Of a stretch of DNA of 64,000 nucleotides, positions 22,012 to 34,683 are shown piece after piece. The translations under genes and the position numbers were made by a program. This stretch comes from Lepraria neglecta (lineage: Eukaryota > Ascomycota > Lecanoromycetes > Lecanorales > Stereocaulaceae), in contig CM065646.1 in NCBI GenBank assembly GCA_033220425.1, forward strand, positions 689,501-753,500. The letters run 5' to 3'. Positions within the stretch are counted from its first letter, which is position 1. Each line of letters starts with the position of its first letter. The notes beneath the pieces were generated by a model. The model was not told the DNA's origin. It made no database searches and was given only the letters and a program-made list of their open reading frames with translations.

Positions 22012-24675
22012 TTATGACCTTCCACCACGGCTCGTACTCCTCTGACTAACGCCCCTATTCCTCGATCCTAACCTCTGCATCTCAAAATTATCGCCACCCG
22101 TCTCGTTCCTAAAGCTTGCCCTTCTGCGAGTCATCTTACTGCTGGCTTCGCCCCTTTCAACAATCTCATCTTCCTCATGCTTCCTCTCAGACCCCGTAGG
22201 GATAGCAACGTCTGCTCCCTCAACCTCTTCCCCAAAATTCCCACCTACACTTTCCATAGTGAATGGACTCGCAGTCGGTGCATCCAACACGCTCAACTCC
22301 TCAGCAGTGAAATACTTTGGCAGAAGAAAAGTCCTCACGGGAACAAGCAGGAGGATAATGGTCGGGAAGCCGATGGCTGCGATTGTCTGTGTGATTGCAA
22401 ATGTTGCACCAAAGCCGATGAGCTCAAGAGCGACAAAGTACCAGATAGCTTGCTGGCGCTGGATGCGTTTAAGCGGATCAGAAGCCGGCGTGAGATTCTT
22501 ATCTCTCGCAAGATAGAGTAACTTCAGCATAATCCCATTCGCCTGTAGAGCTTGCACCCCCATAACAAAAAACAACCCCGCAAGTACACCTCGTGGGATG
22601 AGATTTAAAACCACGAGCAGCGGTCCGGTCATAGTACCTAGCGTGAGCAATCCCTGTGCAAGGTTGGAAACGCGTTGCTCGACGACGTGATCGACGACAC
22701 GAGCTGTATGGCCTTTGGCCGCGCCGGATTCAGATTCGTCGGTTACTTGGCGCGTGACACAGAGAGCGTTGGTGTGGAAGGGCGCTTGGGGGATGAGGCC
22801 GTTGGGGAATGGGATGCCAAGGAGGCCGGCGACGCCGGTTGTGAGGCCCAGGAGGAAGATGTCCCAGTGGAAGCCGGCGGGTTTGCGGAGGGGAAATTCG
22901 GTGCCTTGGGCTATTAGAGATGAGACTGCACGCGAATTAGCTATTTGTTCATCGGATGAAAGTGGTAAGAGAAACTGCAAATCTGTGCTTGAATTGCGAA
23001 GTGGCAGTCATCATGTGTATATGATTCGCTCTTTTCTCACGCTGGTATGTAGATATAGCAGCATAAAGGGTGAAAATCGTCATCACAAAGCATGAAAGGA
23101 GCAGACGAAAAGGAACGGGTGTGCTGCAGCAACCGCAGCGAGAGCAGCGATTAGCCTGTGCAAGGATTTGGGATGAAAAAATTCCTAAAAAGCTGGAAAG
23201 GCATTTTGGCGGAAAGATAACGAAAAGGAAAGCTCACCATTGTGATCGAAATAGAACAGAATAGTCAGGAGAACGGCGAACGGTATGGCAATGAAGATGT
23301 CTGCAACGTCGATATCCCAGAAATGAATGAACCATCCACGATCCTGTGTAGGGAAGAAGGCCTTGCTGGTAGGTAGCGTCGCAAGATCAACGTCCTTCAT
23401 GTGCCCGAAATGGACAAATCCGGTAAAGAAGATGATTGTAAGCGGTGTTCCGTAATCTTCGATGAATTTGCGAACATGGCGTTGGAACAGGTTACTGCCT
23501 CCGATGACACCACCTGCGTAACCAAAGCCCAGGACAAGTAGTGAAACCATGATCGAAAGGTAAGCTGCGGCCTCACCCGAAATGCCCCATTGGCGGGTAA
23601 GTACCTGGATGCCTTTCTGCAGGTAGATAAAAGCGACGTAGAAACCAAAGATGTCGCAGCTGAAGCGGGTGACATATTTGAGGCCGTTGCAGGCGTTGGT
23701 GAACGCTAATGCCCAGTGCATAAGTAGAGACCATCTGTTTGCAGGTAAGCCTTAGGCTAGAGGACAGCATTAGCGTCGTGAAAAACGCACAGTCCAATCC
23801 AGCACATGAATGCAAAGTAATTTGTGCCGCGAGGGGTGATGATGTCGTAGACCGTATAGTTGAAGACCGTGATTGGACCTGCAAGTGCATTAGGAAAGTT
23901 CCTCTGTCAATTCGAGATAGAGAAATTTGTACCGGTTACACCAACAATTACAAGTGGCTGCGCAGCAAAAACGGAGAAGACCACCGAGCCCAGGACGGAA
24001 GCTAGGAGCACTTCATTGACGCCGAAGCTCATATCCGTTTTGGTGAACATATCCAGCGAAAACGCGAGGGCTGGCAAGATACTAGAAGAACCATTAGTGG
24101 CGGTCGTCGACCGCAGGACGAGCTGCAAAGCAGGTAATTGAGCAAGGTGTATGTCGAAATCATGGCTAGATAGTGCTTGAATGTGGAACAATGGAAATTG
24201 CTCAAGGCAAAACTACACGAGCATCGCGCGGAAAGGTGTTGTGCAAAATAAAAGTTGATGTTGCACAGATATTCTGGGTTCATACTTTGCCTGGTGATAA
24301 TGGTCAGCAACTTTCCTCTTGTAGAAGAGTCTGAACGAGGAAACGCACAAAATACATGTAGACAGTAGCAGGGATAACACGATAATTCCAAGCATCCCTC
24401 CAATCACTCCAATAAAATGGAGCTCTTCTCCTGACATCATTAATCATGCCTCTAAAAAGGCGAACCTTCCACCACCGTTTGTCGATGTTTGATGCATTAG
24501 TCGAGACCTGGGCTATCTCATTGGACAGGTTCTCTTCGCTCTCTGGTTGTCCACAAGAGCGTGATGAGATGAAAGGCAGGCGTAGCTGCCATGGCTTCTT
24601 TCTAGTGCTGCTTGTCGATCGAGGGTTAGAGGGGTGGATGTGGGCCCCGGAAGGCAGCCTGTAGGGAGAGCTCAT
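22012..24675 (-). CDS. BOR1-like anion (borate/bicarbonate) exchanger
   Basis: Exons: 24675-24349, 24081-23933, 23878-23791, 23734-23238 and 22925-22012, about 658 residues. Landmarks are VIPATVYMYF, ILPALAFSLDMFTKTDMSFG, AAQPLVIVGVTGPITVFNYT, GTNYFAFMCWIGLW, GYAGGVIGG, GIPFPNGLIPQAPFHTNALC, GPLLVVLNLIPRGVLAGLFF and AIWYFVALELIGFG, all typical of the SLC4/BOR1 family. These plasma-membrane proteins export borate in yeast. The C-tail is hydrophilic, Glu/Ser/Arg-rich. Three introns fit perfectly; 22926-23237 is long (312 nt). The first intron (about 267 nt) is the weak point: GT right after MYF does not keep phase, while a GC donor two bases later does. Either that intron is non-canonical, a tiny exon was missed, or there is a lesion. 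Confidence 0.82.
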
Positions 24676-25801
24676 TGTGACATTCGATTCACAAAATACA
24701 AAATTAGTGCAGTGATCTATGAAACATCAAAATGAAGCGTTATGAATGCAGAGGGATATTTGAGCAGCCGGGTCTAAAAAATGTTGAAGTTTGAAGCCGT
24801 TTTCCCGGCCGTTTCTTCGTCTTAGCGTCTTAGGACTTGGCTCCGATACTTGGCAAGGGAAGCTACGTCTTCTAAAAAAACGCTGATCTTGATCAATGCA
24901 CCTGAGCGTCAACTGTCACACCGTCGGTCTTGGTTGCATACCTTCCATCTGGAAAGGTCCCCGCATGCTCACTCTGCTGCATAGAGAACAAAATACAGCA
25001 GAAGAGGAATAACGGAGGCGCGAAGATTCTCCACACTCTACCTAATATCTATTTCTGCAGTTGATGTATACCCAAGTTAGCAGCGAAAATTGTATAGTCA
25101 CGGTCCCGGTGCACAAACTTACCTTTAAGGAAAAGATTAAGGTAGTGCTTAGGGGAAACGCCAGTTTTCCCGGCGGCATCACTACATATTGAACCTACGT
25201 GATAGCACAAAATAATTGAGGCTTGATTTCATAACTCAAGTATACTATTGTACACTAGATGTCATATTCTAGGTGAGATCGTGGGAGAGCAAGAGCCAAA
25301 ATGCCCCAGAATAAATCGAAACACATTAAACAGCATATCAAAGAAAAAGGTACCTTCGCGTGCCTCTTCCTTTAGGGAGTTAGCTGCAATCAGGTACACA
25401 AGATAAGCTTTTGATGGCGTCATTAATAGCTTTGATATCTTGGCACTGACTCGCACAACGGCAAACAAACAAACAAGTTCATTCTGCCTTGAGGGTCGAG
25501 AACGGGAGCATAATGGCGTTATTTAAATTAGTCCAAGCGGGTAATTCATATGCCGGTAAATGCCTAGAGGTACCTCGAGGCGCAGAGACTGGTGAGCGTA
25601 GCCATCCACCAATAGGGTGATCGACAATTCAATCGTGCTTGGATCCGTTACCTCCGACACGAACTTTACCATCTATGTACGCATTATTAATAATCTCGTA
25701 CTCGTCACGACGCCTAGACACAGTTTTAAAATCTCTCCGATTGCGCTCATCTTCGAGACCAAATTTGGCGGGAGAGATCAAATGAAGTGCACTACCTGTC
25801 A
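24676..25801. promoter_or_regulatory. Divergent region between BOR1-like gene and Zn2Cys6 regulator
   Basis: 1.1 kb separate the two start codons. No ORF here has support. It contains the promoters of both genes; no individual site is certain. Confidence 0.4.
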
Positions 25802-28800
25802 ATGACGTCTACTCAGAGCCATTCAGGCTCGTCAGATGGGGAATATGAAGATGATGCGGCCATGCCAGAGGCGCACTGGCAGTCACAACAACAGATTTCA
25901 GCGGATCCATCACCATCCATAGACGGCAGCGCGCCCTCCTCAGCTCAGGCTGCAAAACCTGCCATACCAATGCAAAAACGCAGGCGCGTGACCAGAGCCT
26001 GCGATGAGTGTAGACGGAAGAAGATCAAGTGCGACGGGAAGCAGCCTTGTACACACTGTACAGTCTACAGCTATGGTCAGTGGAACACCCAAATGCTAAC
26101 ATGAAATCATGGAATGCTCTCTGGCGTGCGATCGCTGACCTTTTGCTCTCAGATTGCACCTACGACCAGCCTTCGAATCGGAGACGCAACCCTGCTCCCC
26201 AGTATGTCGAAGCGCTGGAAAATCGATTGCAACGAGCCGAAGCTCTCCTGAAAACTGTCCTCCCCGATGCCGATCTAAGCGATCCCAATATAAACATCGG
26301 AGTCCCACAGCGCATGCATTCATCAATAGAACAGGAGCTGCAGCCGACACAGTTAGGCCAGGCTAGGCCTTGGGTGCCTCTTGAAAAGCCTCAACAGGGC
26401 AGCGATGGAGAGAGAGAATCAATGCTAGAGTCTATGGTGGCAAACACGGGCTTATTGGACCTTGACGATGAAGGCAACTGGGATTTTCACGGGCACTCGT
26501 CAGGTCGTGCGTTCTTAAAGAAAATGCGGGAACAGTTTGGTGACTTGGTTGGAAAAGACTCGTCAAACGGTCGAGCACCGTTGACTTTCGTGGGATACAA
26601 AACTCTTTCGCCGTCCATGGACTCGCCAAAGTATTCAGTCGACTCTCCCTTGGCTCGGAATCTGCCAATCACCCATGAATTACCCGCAAAGCATTGTGCA
26701 CGACTACTGTGTGAAAATGCGTTGGATGACGCTGGTGCTATGATACGAATTGTGCACCAACCGACCTTCTATGCTATGTTTGATCGAGTGTACGATACTC
26801 CTAATGAAGGGCTTGGAGACGAGGAAAATAGATTCGTGGCGCTACTGTATGGTGTGATAGCACTAGGCGCACTTTTTGCCAGAGCAGAACAGAGTCAATT
26901 GATGAAAAATGGCTACGAAGATGCCATCGATCAAGGGTGAGTGAAACCGATGGATATACTAGGAATTGCACAATGACCATCTATCAGATACCACTGGTTC
27001 AGAGTTTCCCGTCAACTGGTTGATTTGACTGATTGCCGGGACTTGACATCGCTGCAAACAATTTTGTATATGATTATGTTCCTGCAATCGTCAGCACGCC
27101 TCAGTACGTGCTACTCCTACCTTGGCATTGCTCTCAGATCTGCCATACGCATGGGTCTGCACCGTTCAGTTCCCAATACGTTCAACCCTGTGGAAAGGGA
27201 ACTCCGAAAGCGCATGTTCTGGATAATTCGAAAATTGGATATTTACGTGGGTGCGCTGCTTGGGTTGCCTCAAATGTTAAGCAACGATGACGTCGACCAA
27301 GAGATGCCACTGGAAGTCGATGATGAATACATCACCTTGGAAAAAATCTGCCCAATGCTCCCTGGAAAATTGTCGATTTTTGTGGCGTTCAATGCCCATA
27401 CTCGATTAGTACAAATATTGGCCAAGACAGTCAAATACATCTATCCTATCAAAGGAAACGACCATTCAAGAACTAAGAACCCCCAATCATATGTGGTAAA
27501 CCACTCGAAGATCCGGGAAATCGAGCAAGACTTGCAATCATGGATGGAGAAATTACCAATGCCTTTTAGACCCGGCGAAGAGGCAACACCTGAGTTTATG
27601 AGGTACCATTTGTTCTTTGAGAAATTGTGAGCTTATACTGATTTGTGCTTTAGGATACGGCACATTCTACGTATGGTGTACGCCCATATTCAAATGTTTC
27701 TCTATCGTCCGTTTCTTCATTACGTTTCCCGGTCAGTCCAGGCCAAAATGGTCGACAAGCGCTCGTATGCCTGCGCTGCAGCCTGTGTGAGCGTTTCTCG
27801 CAACATCATTCACTTGACCGCCGAGATGAAAAAAAGAGGATTGCTTGTTGGCTCATATTGGTTCTACATGTACACGACCTTCTTTGCAATCATATCTTTA
27901 CTGTTTTATGTCCTCGAAAATCCTCAAAGCTCCACTGTCGAAGACATATTAAAAGATGCGCACGAGGGAAAAGACACTTTGGCTGGGCTTGCTGCGAGAA
28001 GTATGGCAGCTGATAGATGCTCGCAAATGTTGAATGTAAGAATAGCCCCCCCTCTAGATCCACAATGTGTGCTCATGACCGTTCTTAAGGGTCTCTTCGA
28101 AATGATTCCTGGCAAGCTACAAGAGGTTCGAAATTCATCCTCGCAGAAGAAGCGGCAAGCACCTTCACAACTACCTTCAGCAGCATCACGTACAGCGCAG
28201 AGTGCACTGGAAGTACCCCTAAGGGCAATGTCAAACAATGCCAATACTCCTATGCGCCGCGCGAGCGACTCCCCTACTCAGCAAGACTCTTGGAAGCGGA
28301 CTTCAACACATCAAGAATCCTCAAACCTTCGCCACCAGGCCGTCAACAACGTGGATTCGCAATATCGTCGGGGTTCGCAGGATCCCTATAGCTCTTCGAA
28401 TCCTGACAGCACGGGCATGCAAACGCCGAATAGCCCAAGCAGCTCCATGCCATCAAGCACAACTCAAGCCTCCTTCGGCATGCAAAACCCGTTCACTAGC
28501 CAAGTCGTCCCTGATCTATCCGCTATGATGTTCCCTTCAACCGATCCGTTTGCTTATCCCAATCAGCCTATGACAACGCTTGAGAATCGGCAATTCATCA
28601 AGCAAGAGAATCCTATGGACTCTGGTATCTACAACCTAGCGCCTACCACTAGTGCCTCTTACGATAGTCTTAATTCACAGATGTTTGGCGGAATGCCGCC
28701 GTATCTGATACAAGGACAACAACCCGGTTTCGGCATGCAGAGCATGAGCAGCGCCGGCCCCACGGCTACTTCCATGTCAATGGACGCGAGTGGATGGCCG

Positions 28801-28899
28801 CAGCAGCCGCAAAGATCGGGAGGTACGCCTGGCGTCAATTTTGATCAGTTATTTGGCGAAGATTGGGGAGGGTGGATGAACCAGGGCTACCAGCAATGA
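25802..28899 (+). CDS. Zn2Cys6 transcription factor with fungal-specific middle domain
   Basis: Exons 25802-26075, 26153-26936, 26988-27602 and 27654-28899 join in frame to 972 residues. The first intron splits the zinc cluster, which reads [15 protein letters not shown], then [12 protein letters not shown], with all six Cys present near residues 69-97. A linker and a short coiled coil follow ([18 protein letters not shown]). The Fungal_trans domain spans about 270-600, with [19 protein letters not shown] as its core motif. The C-terminus is Gln/Ser/Pro/Met-rich, probably an activation region. The zinc cluster and following [11 protein letters not shown] look like the Asg1/FarA-type regulators known from stress and fatty-acid control; I am not sure which, so no symbol is given. 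The start is the ATG giving an acidic Ser-rich leader. Confidence 0.9.
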
Positions 28900-29952
28900 C
28901 CAGTGCTGAGCAACAGTCCTAGGGATATAAACGATCACAGCCTTACTGTTTCAAGGAGGGATGGCTAATGAATTCACGTGGTTCTGTACTGTACATAGCT
29001 TGACGTAGCGGGGTGGTTTGCTGAGCCACGGAGTACGCGTCACGCAAGGGATATTGGACATTGGCGGCAGCTCCTGTTTCGATGAGACACCTGCTAGTCA
29101 GGTAGAAATCTTACATACATTGATCTTGCGAGCGAATACGCCATTGTATTACTATTTAGCGAGAAGCACATTATACTTCGATATCTTCTCTTATTCCCAT
29201 AGCAAATACGGTCTCGTGCGATCCGTTACCATGAAACCCACAGAACAGAAACGCAAAGACCCATTAGAGTATGTAAAACTGATGCTTATCCACTTCTGCC
29301 GTGCCCAGAGATCGACGAGGGTCTTAAAACCACTTTTTCTGGACTCAACGCTCGAGATTGAGTACGTTTTGGTACGTTTTTTAGGGTTCGTAACGTTGCC
29401 TCGTTGCAGATTATGCAGTTCTGGATGCTGCACTACCAAATTTTGCTTCATCGAGGGTCTGCCTACAGGCCCTCTTACTGGACGATTGATAAGCCACTGC
29501 ATGTCGATCCAAAGCTTGAAGGCAGTCCCAAAGCGTTCCGCTCGGAGAAAGAATTGGCAAAGCGGGCCAAGCGAACCAAGACCGGGGCCTGGGCCCATTC
29601 TGGGCGAGAATTCAGATGGACAAAGGGGGTGAAATCAAAGGGGCTGTGTTATGCAAGTAGTGCTGACTAGTGACAATAGACCGAGTCCCTTATTTGCTCG
29701 AATGTAGCCTGCCAAGATTTTCCGAAGAATTAAAGTTCCGCTCAGTCTTGGCAAAAATTCGCTCGCCTTTTTGCCCTCCCTCTTTTCTCTGGTACTTGCC
29801 TTCTTAATTAACACAACCCACCAAGACATATCCTCTTGGTATCAACAACTTTTCGGTGGTCAAAAATCGCACATATTCTTTCATCAGAAAAGCACTTGTT
29901 CGCGTCTTTTGTCGAATATTGGACTTTGCTTGGCCGATTTTACTTGGCAAAG
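28900..29952. promoter_or_regulatory. pacC upstream region with five GCCARG sites
   Basis: The PacC core site is 5'-GCCARG-3'. Exact matches lie at 29566-29571 (+), 29711-29716 (+), 29747-29752 (-, CTTGGC), 29929-29934 (-) and 29943-29948 (-), all within 390 nt of the pacC start codon; the last two lie in the probable 5' leader. An ORF of 204 codons at 29018-29632 has no domain and is not called. Confidence 0.65.
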
Positions 29953-31876
29953 ATGAGCCAAGAAATGCCTCCCAAAGGCCACTCTGGGCACAATCCTTCA
30001 GACCAACCGTCCTTGCAACAACAACAACAGCCGGGTGCCCCAGTACCACCACTCCAGAGCAGCGCTGACAGCCAGTTTCAATGTCAGTGGGTTGGGTGTG
30101 GCGAGCGTGCCGCCAACGCTGAGCAACTCTACGTTGGTGTTCACCTACTCCGACCGGTAAAACTCGAACTGACCATGACTTTTAGGACCATGTCTGCGAG
30201 AGCCATATTGGCCGCAAGAGCACCAACAATCTCAATTTGACGTGCGCTTGGGGTAACTGTCGCGTTACCGTCGTAAAACGCGATCACATCACCTCGCACA
30301 TTCGTGTTCATGTCCCTCTGAAGCCGCATCGATGCGAATTTTGTGGAAAGGCCTTCAAGCGCCCTCAAGACCTCAAGAAGCATGTAAAAACACACGCTGA
30401 CGACTCTGTCATTCAACCTGGACCAAGTGTGCCCCAGCGTGGTCATTCAAACGGTCACCAGAATGGAGGATACAATGCGCAGCCCCAGAATAAACGTGAG
30501 TAGCCCTCACTACAGTACACAAAACACCCTGCTTTGCAGGGAACTCTCCCTCAACCTGACGTACTTTAGACATGGTGACTGACTTGCAAGCTCTTGCTTC
30601 TACAGCGCAAGGCTTCTTTCCCGAGCATCACCAGCAGCTGCATTCCAACATCCCCATGAGCTATCCTCAACACCAACCTCAAAATGGCTCCGCGAGCTAC
30701 TACGCACCTAGTCAGAGTTATTCCTACGGCAACGTCTCTTACGCCGTCAACAATGGTCCCGACGTTGACGCTCATCCTTCTATCGAGTCTCACAAGCAAG
30801 GACTGGAGTCTGTCCGAAATTTGGTCATGGAAGCTCGTGGTGGTGTCTTCGACCCCAGGTCGTATTCTCAAGTCGGCCCTCGCTTGTCGGCCATTCAAAA
30901 TACCCAGCTTCCGTTCCTTGCAACTCCATCCATGGGCGATTACCAATCTGGAGGAGGGAGCCCTGGTGGTGTTGTCTACGGGCCAACTGCTCAATACGCG
31001 CTTCCTATTCCTAACTTGAGAACCAAAGATGACCTCATGTCAGCCGACCAAGTCTTTCAGGCAATGCAGACAACTGTTTACGATAATCCCAACAACATCG
31101 CTGCAGCAGGTGTCGGTCAGCCTGGTGCTCACTACGTACCAACTATGGGCGGCCCCCGTCAGAGCCACTCTCCCCCTGGACTGCAGATTCCATCTGCGCA
31201 CAATACCGACTACAGCAACGCAGCTGGGACATCTCGGCAATCAAACCACAGCGGAACTCCTGATCTGTCGCCCCCATCGAGCGCCCATTCGAGCCACTCA
31301 CCACGTTCCATGCACGGTAACACTATGTCACCTACTACCCCTGCAGCCATGTATCCAACTCTGCCTGGAGCGTCGTCCAACTCGACAGCCAATGGCTATG
31401 GCTCATCCAACATGGCACCAACCTCCACTCTCGGCTCCCAATTCGACAACCAACCCCGTCGTCGCTATAGCGGAGGCAGACTCCAGAAAGCTCAGCCAAT
31501 CGAGCGCGCTCCCAAGCGTGAAGACGAGATGGATACAGCCGAAGACTCTCCTATGACGCCAAAGAATGCTGCCGTTTCCAGCTCGTCATCCGAGGCTGGG
31601 TCAGTCATCAAGCCCCAAACCCGCCGCAACGTTGACTTCTCCTCTTCCAACCTGGATCCAGCTCTAGGTGGTGTGGTAGCCTCACCCTCTTCAGGCGAGA
31701 TGGACGAGGGAGCCATCAAGGCTAACGAGATGTGGGTCGGCAATGCCCGTACTATTGAGGCATTGAGAAATTGGATCAAGCAGCGACTGGAGAACCATGA
31801 GTACGAGAGCGAAGAGGAGGCGAGCCCTGTGGACAAGGAAGGCACGCCGAGTTTGTATCCTGTGCTTTCCACATAA
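29953..31876 (+). CDS. pacC: pH-response transcription factor PacC/RIM101
   Basis: Exons 29953-30132, 30186-30495 and 30570-31876 give 598 residues. Three C2H2 fingers lie at the N-terminus: finger 1 with C44/C49 and H62/H67, finger 2 with C80/C85 and H98/H102, finger 3 with C110/C113 and H126/H130 ([17 protein letters not shown]), the order and spacing of PacC. In the family the full-length protein is closed and inactive; at alkaline pH it is cut by PalB and then by the proteasome, and the short form binds GCCARG sites. MYPTLPG (about 423) and RRRYSGG (about 460) match the region of the signalling protease box. The acidic tail with NWIKQRLE fits the inhibitory C-terminus. A poly-Gln run precedes the fingers. 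palI lies 3.5 kb downstream. Length is near the usual 600-680. Confidence 0.95.
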
Positions 31877-32631
31877 TTGTGGGGGTTTCACGTCAAAAGA
31901 GGACGATGTCTAGGGCTTATGTCCGCAATGAGGCCTATTTTCATGAGGCGTTGAGTATCTTTTATGCAGTACGGTGGCTTCTTTTCCTTGTAATCATGCT
32001 ATCAAGTGGGCAGGGGCTTTAGGCTTCATTACTAGTTTGCATGCAATACCTTCAGTTTGCCCAAAATTTCGCTCTCGCATATGTAAGAAACGTGATAAAC
32101 CAAGGGCGACTAGTCAATTATATGTTCACTTGCAGCATCATTTTACTCCTGGAAGTCCTGATAACTTGCCGTTCGAGTAGCGGAGTAAACAGGATCTCGT
32201 CCTCAGAATTATGAGATCGATAATGAACTCACCGTGCTGAAAGAATGAAATTATAGACCGATGCGGAGCATTGCGTGGTAGTACTTGTCCCGGGTAAGAG
32301 CGGGAAAATTGTTAAAGCATGATCTCTCGAAGCCGTGGTCTTGTCTATTTGATTCTTCATCAAGTAGAAGTGGCACGGTTGTCTGTTTCCTTGAGCAAAC
32401 AACCCTCTGCTTTCTGGTCCTCTTGAGCAATCCACTGTTTACTTGCTGCTGACTTTGAACAAAGATGGAGTCACGACGTTAGAACAATCTAAACAGCAAG
32501 GAACCCCAATGAGGTATAGTGTTCTATGTATAGTTCTTCTCTAAGCTGAAGCAGTGAGCTGAGTGATAGCATTATGCTGTATGACAGCCATGCGCTTTAT
32601 GATCTATAAGAGAAGCAACATACCCTGCGGC
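31877..32631. other. Convergent intergenic region, pacC / ABC1 gene
   Basis: The 3' flanks of pacC (+) and the ABC1-like gene (-) meet here. No gene is supported. Confidence 0.45.
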
Positions 32632-34683
32632 TCATCCTTCAAAGACACCATGGTTCAACTCGACCCCAAAATCCTTAGCGATCTTCTTCATCTGCTCTTC
32701 CATATCATCCTCCATCCCTCCTCCAAAACCAAAAACCTGCCTTATCTTAGAGGCGTAGAAAACTACATCGCTGCTCAACATCACGAATTTGAAAATCAAA
32801 TGGCGTCCGAAATTCTTAGCCTTCTCTGAATAGCTTAGGTCCGGGTCATCGACTAGGCTTCGCGAAGCCCAATTGCCTGTTATTTTAATCCGATTGACGG
32901 GCGAGCCTAGGAATTGGTTGTTTCCTTGCACGATGCGAAGGTTGCGGCCGATGAAGATGAGCTCTTTGGGCCATTTTGTCTCGTCGCCGAGGACGTCGCG
33001 GATGCCTTTGCGCATCTTTTGCTGCATTTCGAAATAGCGTTCCTGTTGTTCTTTACCTGATAGGCCTTTCTTAATGCTATCCGACGTAGTGTTGTCACCG
33101 CCGGTATATGGACGAAGTAAAGTAGCGCTGGCAAAAATATCTGCGTTATTGATACCCCAGGATTTGACTATTTCGTTGAGCGTCTTGTTGTCGAATGTCA
33201 TTAGGCTTTTCCAGAATAGGCTGTATTGGTGCCGGAATTCTGGCTTCATGTGTACGTATAGACCGTGGTCTATGAGCACGAGCTCTGGTCTTCCTGATGG
33301 TAATCTTCGGATAAAGATATTGCCGGGGTGGGGATCGCAGTGGACCCATCCCCAGAGGAACATTTGCGCGGAGAAGAGATCTATCATTTCGGTCATGACG
33401 GCTTTCAATGATAGACCGAGACCGCCGGTGCCGTCTGAGCCTTTCCACCACTCTCGGTCAGGCTTCAGCTTCTCATCTACGAGATTGCTGCGCACTATGT
33501 CCGCAACTTCCTCCTGCCTGGGAGGATCAAGAGGCGCGCCACCGCACCCGGGGCTGCCTTGTCTCCATCTGCCTTTCCACGGTTTGGTAAGATTCTCCTT
33601 GTCCCATAACCGTACACCTTCGATCCACTCTGCTGTCATCACTCGCCTGGAGCTCAATTCGCGATACACTTTCGGAACGTAAACTCGTCCACGTAATCGG
33701 GGTTCTCCCGCCACCAGTTTTGCCATTCGCTCTGCATTGTCCGCCTCATTTACAAAATCTGTCTCGAGTAGTAGTCTTTCGGTAACGAATGGGACCAGGG
33801 TGTATAGAGGCAAATCGAACCAATATGTGTATATTCGTGTAACTGCTCTGGGAGAGCGGTACATTGTTAGCATTCAATGGCATATGAAGGGGCGTATGAT
33901 TCCCCACTTGAAAGCCCATAGGTCCCATCCCACTTGCTGAGCAATCTCTCGTTTCTGGACCTTTATAGCAACCTCATTGCCATCCGGCAATCTTGCCCAG
34001 TGGACTTGGGCCACACTAGCACTTGCTCTTGCAGTCCTTTCCATAACACCATTGTCTGGGTCTCCGCTGAAGCTGACCCCGAACACCTCTTCCGGAGATT
34101 TCCCAAAGTCTTCTCTAATGACCTGTTCAACATCTTTCCAGGAATTTTGCGGAGCGTCATCGAACATTTTGGCAAACATCTTCTGAAACTCTAGAGGCAG
34201 CACAGCAGACTGCATGGCAATTGCTTGCCCGATCTTGAGGTATAGGCCGCCATTTGCTTTGAGCAGGTCGGCGAGACGTTCTGCACTGCGAGCGTGAAGG
34301 GCGGCTATCGAGGGAGCGAGAGGAGGATTTGCTCTGAAATTGATTTTGTAATCCAAGGCCACAAATAGGCCCAGACCGAAGGTACGAGCACTTCGGGTTA
34401 TGGAAGAAGCATAATATTGCCTGTCGAAACCGTAAATGACACCTGTGCCGAGGGCGAGGTAGAAGAGACGTCGAGCCCATCTTCGTGTTCGACGGTAGGT
34501 TTTGGCTGGAGTTGCTTTACCTAGAGAGCTTGGGGAAGGAGGAGTAAATGGTTGGAATTTTTGGGTTTGTAGAGATCTATGAGTGAAATTTGATATGAGT
34601 GTTCCTCCTCTTCTTCTGAATGGATCGAGGTCCTTTGATTTTCTGAGGCAACGTGCACAGAGCCCTAAGGCAGGATTAATCAT
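32632..34683 (-). CDS. Mitochondrial ABC1/UbiB (ADCK) kinase-like protein
   Basis: Two exons, 34683-33908 and 33847-32632, give 663 residues; the 60-nt intron has GTGGGG/CCCAG ends. The Arg-rich N-terminus (residues 1-70) followed by one hydrophobic segment (about 72-86) suggests mitochondrial import and inner-membrane anchoring. Family signatures: KxGQ at 150-153 in LKIGQAIAMQS, the Ala-rich loop as ASASVAQVH, the VAIKVQ lysine, FVNEADNAERM, HCDPHPGN (catalytic loop) and LIDHG (metal-binding loop). The group resembles yeast Cqd2/Mcp2 and human ADCK1 more than Coq8, judging from the long insert and C-terminal extension; this is inference. Family members affect coenzyme Q distribution and mitochondrial lipid balance. 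It lies between pacC and palI with no known link to pH signalling. Confidence 0.9.

Noticed and set aside
29018-29632. 204-codon ORF upstream of pacC
   Set aside because: No motif, no intron logic, unusual composition, and an overlapping opposite-strand ORF of similar quality. More likely promoter/leader sequence.
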